Shown here: positions 61,677-64,000 of the stretch, piece by piece | Position numbering within the stretch: position 1 is the first letter of the stretch | Layout: the number at the start of each line of letters is the position of its first letter | NCBI RefSeq assembly: GCF_016595235.1 | Contig: NZ_JAENHL010000008.1 | Coordinates: 2,348,961-2,412,960, forward strand | Source of the DNA: Taklimakanibacter albus | GTDB lineage: Bacteria; Pseudomonadota; Alphaproteobacteria; Rhizobiales; Aestuariivirgaceae | DNA length: 64,000 bases | Direction of reading: 5' to 3' | Notes under the pieces: model-generated | Databases searched by the model: none | The model's input: only the letters and a program-made list of their open reading frames with translations | What the model was told of the DNA's origin: nothing | Position numbers and translations under genes: made by a program

Positions 61677-62156
61677 CTATCTCGAGAAACGCTTGCGGAA
61701 CCAGTCGCGCAGCATGGCCTTTTCATGAGGGAAGCGCCCGCTCGCGCTCCTCGCCGACAGGTCCCACAGATAGTTCATGTCGGTGACCGTCTCCTCGCCA
61801 CGCGCGACGATCTTCTTGCCTTGCCGCAAGGTGTAGCGCAGGCGGAAGCTCGGCGGCGTCACGTCGCGCAGCACGCGGACATCATAGAGCCCATTCCAGG
61901 GCTCGTAACGGCCGGCGAGATCGGCGTTGAGCACGTCGATCCGGAGCGTCTGTCCCTTCTTGAGATAGATCGCGCCAAGCCGGTCGAAATATTTGCGAAA
62001 CTCGGCGATGACGCCGTCGCGCTTGAACGCGCGGCGGAAATCCTCATCGCGGAATTTCTCGGGATGCACAAAATTTACGCTGACGCCGGCAAAAGCGTTC
62101 ACCGACAACAGCACGAGCAAGGACAGAAGTACTGATAGGAGCTTGGCAGAACGCAT
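61677..62156 (-). CDS. DUF3016 family exported protein
   Basis: A 159-residue protein with a signal peptide of about 23 residues ending NAFA. VSVNFVHPEKFRDEDF directly after it is the DUF3016 start. The rest is a beta-rich domain of unknown role with an EETVTDMNYLWD motif. It lies 105 bases upstream of purH on the same strand, but the gap suggests separate transcription. Confidence 0.83.
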   Translation of the reverse strand: MRSAKLLSVLLSLLVLLSVNAFAGVSVNFVHPEKFRDEDFRRAFKRDGVIAEFRKYFDRLGAIYLKKGQTLRIDVLNADLAGRYEPWNGLYDVRVLRDVTPPSFRLRYTLRQGKKIVARGEETVTDMNYLWDLSARSASGRFPHEKAMLRDWFRKRFSR

Positions 62157-62274
62157 GGCGGACCCCTTCCACGCCTCGCCGTTCTCGGGGTCACCTGATG
62201 CGCATCAGAGCGCAACAACGCGGAGGCAGAAAAAGTTTATCGCGTTTCGCCGGCGACGCGCAAGCGGACGCCCG

Positions 62275-62610
62275 TCACTTCGCCGGTGTCGATGTTTCCT
62301 TGGAGTCATTTTCTGCCGCGACCTTCTTGAAGTGATCCATCGCGGCATAATGGGCGGCGTCGTCATATTGCCGGCTGCTGTGAAAAACCACGACCATCAG
62401 ACCGACACCCAGCGCGAAGGAGGCGATGACACCGAAGATCAAGGCCCCCACGCCGCTTCCGGAAAGACCGGTGAATCCACCCAGGACATAGGTCGCCAGC
62501 AAAGTCAGCGCCGACAGGACCAGGGTTCCGATGACGGTCGTCGAGGTGATCGACTGCCGCGTGAAGAGGTCCCGGCTCGGCTCAGAAACCGGTTCATGAT
62601 TGAGTGCCAT
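62275..62610 (-). CDS. Small two-helix membrane protein
   Basis: A 111-residue protein. Two hydrophobic segments (about residues 28-48 and 53-75) are followed by a charged cytoplasmic tail (HYAAMDHFKKVAAENDSKE). GGAG lies six bases before the ATG at 62610. I do not recognise a family. It is divergent from the MocR regulator, with three direct repeats between them, so it may be its target. Confidence 0.7.
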   Translation of the reverse strand: MALNHEPVSEPSRDLFTRQSITSTTVIGTLVLSALTLLATYVLGGFTGLSGSGVGALIFGVIASFALGVGLMVVVFHSSRQYDDAAHYAAMDHFKKVAAENDSKETSTPAK

Positions 62611-62638
62611 GGAAAGCTCCTTTGTCAGCACTGCGTTT

Positions 62639-62790
62639 CCATACAATATTGTGTCTTTTCGCCTGCAACCAATGAGAATCTGCCCAATTGCATGGATCAC
62701 TTCCATACAATATCAGATCCATCTCTCAGGGATTCTCTGATAAATCAAATAGTTCAAGCACCTTGACGAGATTCTGATTCCAGACAATAT
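62639..62790. promoter_or_regulatory. Three direct repeats, likely MocR binding sites
   Basis: CCATACAATAT at 62639-62649 and 62703-62713, and CCAGACAATAT at 62780-62790, all face the same way in the gap between the small membrane protein and the MocR gene. Direct repeats are typical for MocR-type (PdxR/GabR) operators. Confidence 0.65.
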
Positions 62791-62821
62791 GCCAGTATCC
62801 GTATTGAGGAATTAGGATTGC

Positions 62822-64000
62822 ATGGACTGGACCCCTACACTCTCCGAATGGTCGGGACCGATCTATCTGCGCCTGGTGGAGGCGCTCGGCGCCGACATTG
62901 CCCATGGACGGCTGGCGCGCGGCCAGCAGCTGCCGACCCAGCGCGCCCTGTCGCAAGCGCTCGACATCGATCTGACGACGGTCACGCGGGCCTATGGCGA
63001 GGCGCGCCGGCGCGGCCTCATCGAAGCGCGCGTCGGCCAGGGCACTTTCGTTTCGGAGACGACGGCGCGCAGCGCCCAGAACATTCCCTTCCCGGTGAAG
63101 ATCGATCTGTCGATGAATGTGCCGCCGCAGCCGGTCGAGGCCAATCTCGATATGCGCATCGCCAAAGGTTTCGCCTCGATCCAGAGCACGGCGAGTTTTT
63201 CGGCGTTCCTCAATTATCAACGCCCCGGCGGCAGCGACGAGGAACGCGAGGTCGCGGCGAGCTGGCTCCGCGCCCGCCTGCCCGAGGCGAGAACCGAGCG
63301 CGTCATCATCTATCCCGGCAATCAGGCGATCCTGTTCAATGCGCTCCTGTCGCTCACCTCGCCCGGCGATGTGGTGCTGACCGAGGCGCTCACCTATCCC
63401 GGCATCAAGGCGGCCGCCGCGAAACTGGGCGTCCGTCTCATCGGCGTCGAGATGGACAAGGAAGGTGTGCTTCCCGATGCGCTGGCTGGCGCCTGCCGCC
63501 GGCATCGGCCCAAAGCCGTCTATCTCACCCCGACCCAGCATAATCCGACGACCGCCACACTCGGGCCTGAGCGCCGCAGGGCCGTGGCCAGGATCATCGA
63601 CGAGAACGCAACCTTCCTGATCGAGGACGATGCCTATGGGCCCCTCGAGCCCATCGTGACGCCGATCGCGCGGCTGATCCCGGAGCGGACCTACCTCGCC
63701 GCCGGCCTGTCGAAATGCATCGCGCCGGCGCTGCGCGTGTCGTTCCTGCTCGCCCCCAACGCTGCAGCGGAACAGGCGATGCGCAGCACGCTTCAGGCGA
63801 CGAGCCAGATGCCGCCGCGCCTGATGGTGGCGCTCGTCATACACTGGCTGAAGACCGGCACCGCCGAGCAGATCATCCAGGCCATCCGCAATGAAGCCTC
63901 GGGCCGCCAGCAGCTCGCCAGCAGAATATTGAAGGGCGTGTCGTTTGCGAGCCGGCCCAATGCGCATCATCTGTGGCTGTCGCTGCCCCGCCATTGGAAT
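62822..64000 (+). CDS. MocR-type (GntR/aminotransferase) regulator, cut by the window end
   Basis: The frame runs from the ATG at 62822 to the right edge (393 codons) without a stop. Residues 10-75 form a GntR winged helix (IYLRLVEALGADIAHGRL...LPTQRALSQALDIDLTTVTRAYGEARRRGLIEARVGQGTFV). The rest is a class I aminotransferase fold with HNPTT near 241, DDAYGPLEP and the PLP lysine in AAGLSKCIAPALR near 300. This is the MocR/PdxR/GabR family of PLP-binding regulators. The N-terminal half lacks an obvious leader. Likely target: the divergent small membrane protein or genes to the right. Confidence 0.93.
   Translation, partial: MDWTPTLSEWSGPIYLRLVEALGADIAHGRLARGQQLPTQRALSQALDIDLTTVTRAYGEARRRGLIEARVGQGTFVSETTARSAQNIPFPVKIDLSMNVPPQPVEANLDMRIAKGFASIQSTASFSAFLNYQRPGGSDEEREVAASWLRARLPEARTERVIIYPGNQAILFNALLSLTSPGDVVLTEALTYPGIKAAAAKLGVRLIGVEMDKEGVLPDALAGACRRHRPKAVYLTPTQHNPTTATLGPERRRAVARIIDENATFLIEDDAYGPLEPIVTPIARLIPERTYLAAGLSKCIAPALRVSFLLAPNAAAEQAMRSTLQATSQMPPRLMVALVIHWLKTGTAEQIIQAIRNEASGRQQLASRILKGVSFASRPNAHHLWLSLPRHWN

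Overview
The window is high-GC DNA from an alphaproteobacterium, most likely a member of the Hyphomicrobiales (Rhizobiales). The reasons are an ActS/ActR (RegB/RegA) pair, an MmcB-type nuclease, a Tat-exported 2-oxoacid-type TRAP binding protein with its permease, and many palindromic intergenic repeats of the kind common in that order. The two ends cut genes: an IlvD/Edd dehydratase on the left and a MocR-type regulator on the right.

Layout. 1-7.3 kb: sugar-acid dehydratase, mutarotase, SDR, DinB protein, polA, acyltransferase. 7.4-19.5 kb: a compact gene cluster that I read as a candidate undescribed RiPP (ribosomally made, modified peptide) pathway. Four tandem 21-residue ORFs on the minus strand, all beginning MKLKLIRKKPV, lie divergently from a plus-strand operon (PaaK-like adenylate-forming ligase, SufS-like cysteine desulfurase, MFS exporter). 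That operon converges on a minus-strand operon (cyclase/ATPase/TPR protein, YcaO, TfuA, HEXXH peptidase, unknown protein). A YcaO/TfuA pair is the known thioamide-forming machinery, and the desulfurase is an obvious sulfur donor. 19.9-25.2 kb: an accessory region that starts at a tRNA-Arg(CCG) gene. It holds a BglII-like restriction enzyme with an MT-A70 methyltransferase, a Kiwa (KwaA/KwaB) defence pair, three copies of an 80-100 bp dispersed repeat and a MAPEG gene remnant.

25.3-40.6 kb: a frameshifted acetyltransferase, a two-component system with a porin and a COG4705 membrane protein, HxlR, MAPEG, an esterase, a flavin monooxygenase, an MHS-type transporter, a metallophosphoesterase broken by a nonsense codon and a palindromic repeat, ATP-grasp, GNAT, a GST/TetR divergent pair and a CDF transporter. 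40.7-46.8 kb: an amino-acid-type ABC transporter in one operon with a creatinase/DoeA-like M24 protein and a triple-RidA protein, under a likely TetR regulator. 46.9-55.7 kb: DUF1772, a MarR regulator with a cysteine-rich tail and an exported partner, duplicated DctP proteins, an O-methyltransferase and TRAP DctM/DctQ. 55.9-64 kb: MmcB, ActR/ActS, LysR, tautomerase, purH, DUF3016, a small membrane protein and MocR.

Two regulator genes (TetR at 38956, MarR at 47805) have promoters placed so that transcription should start at the A of the ATG. In both, a palindromic operator fills the -35/-10 spacer. All calls are by reading the sequence; no database search was run.
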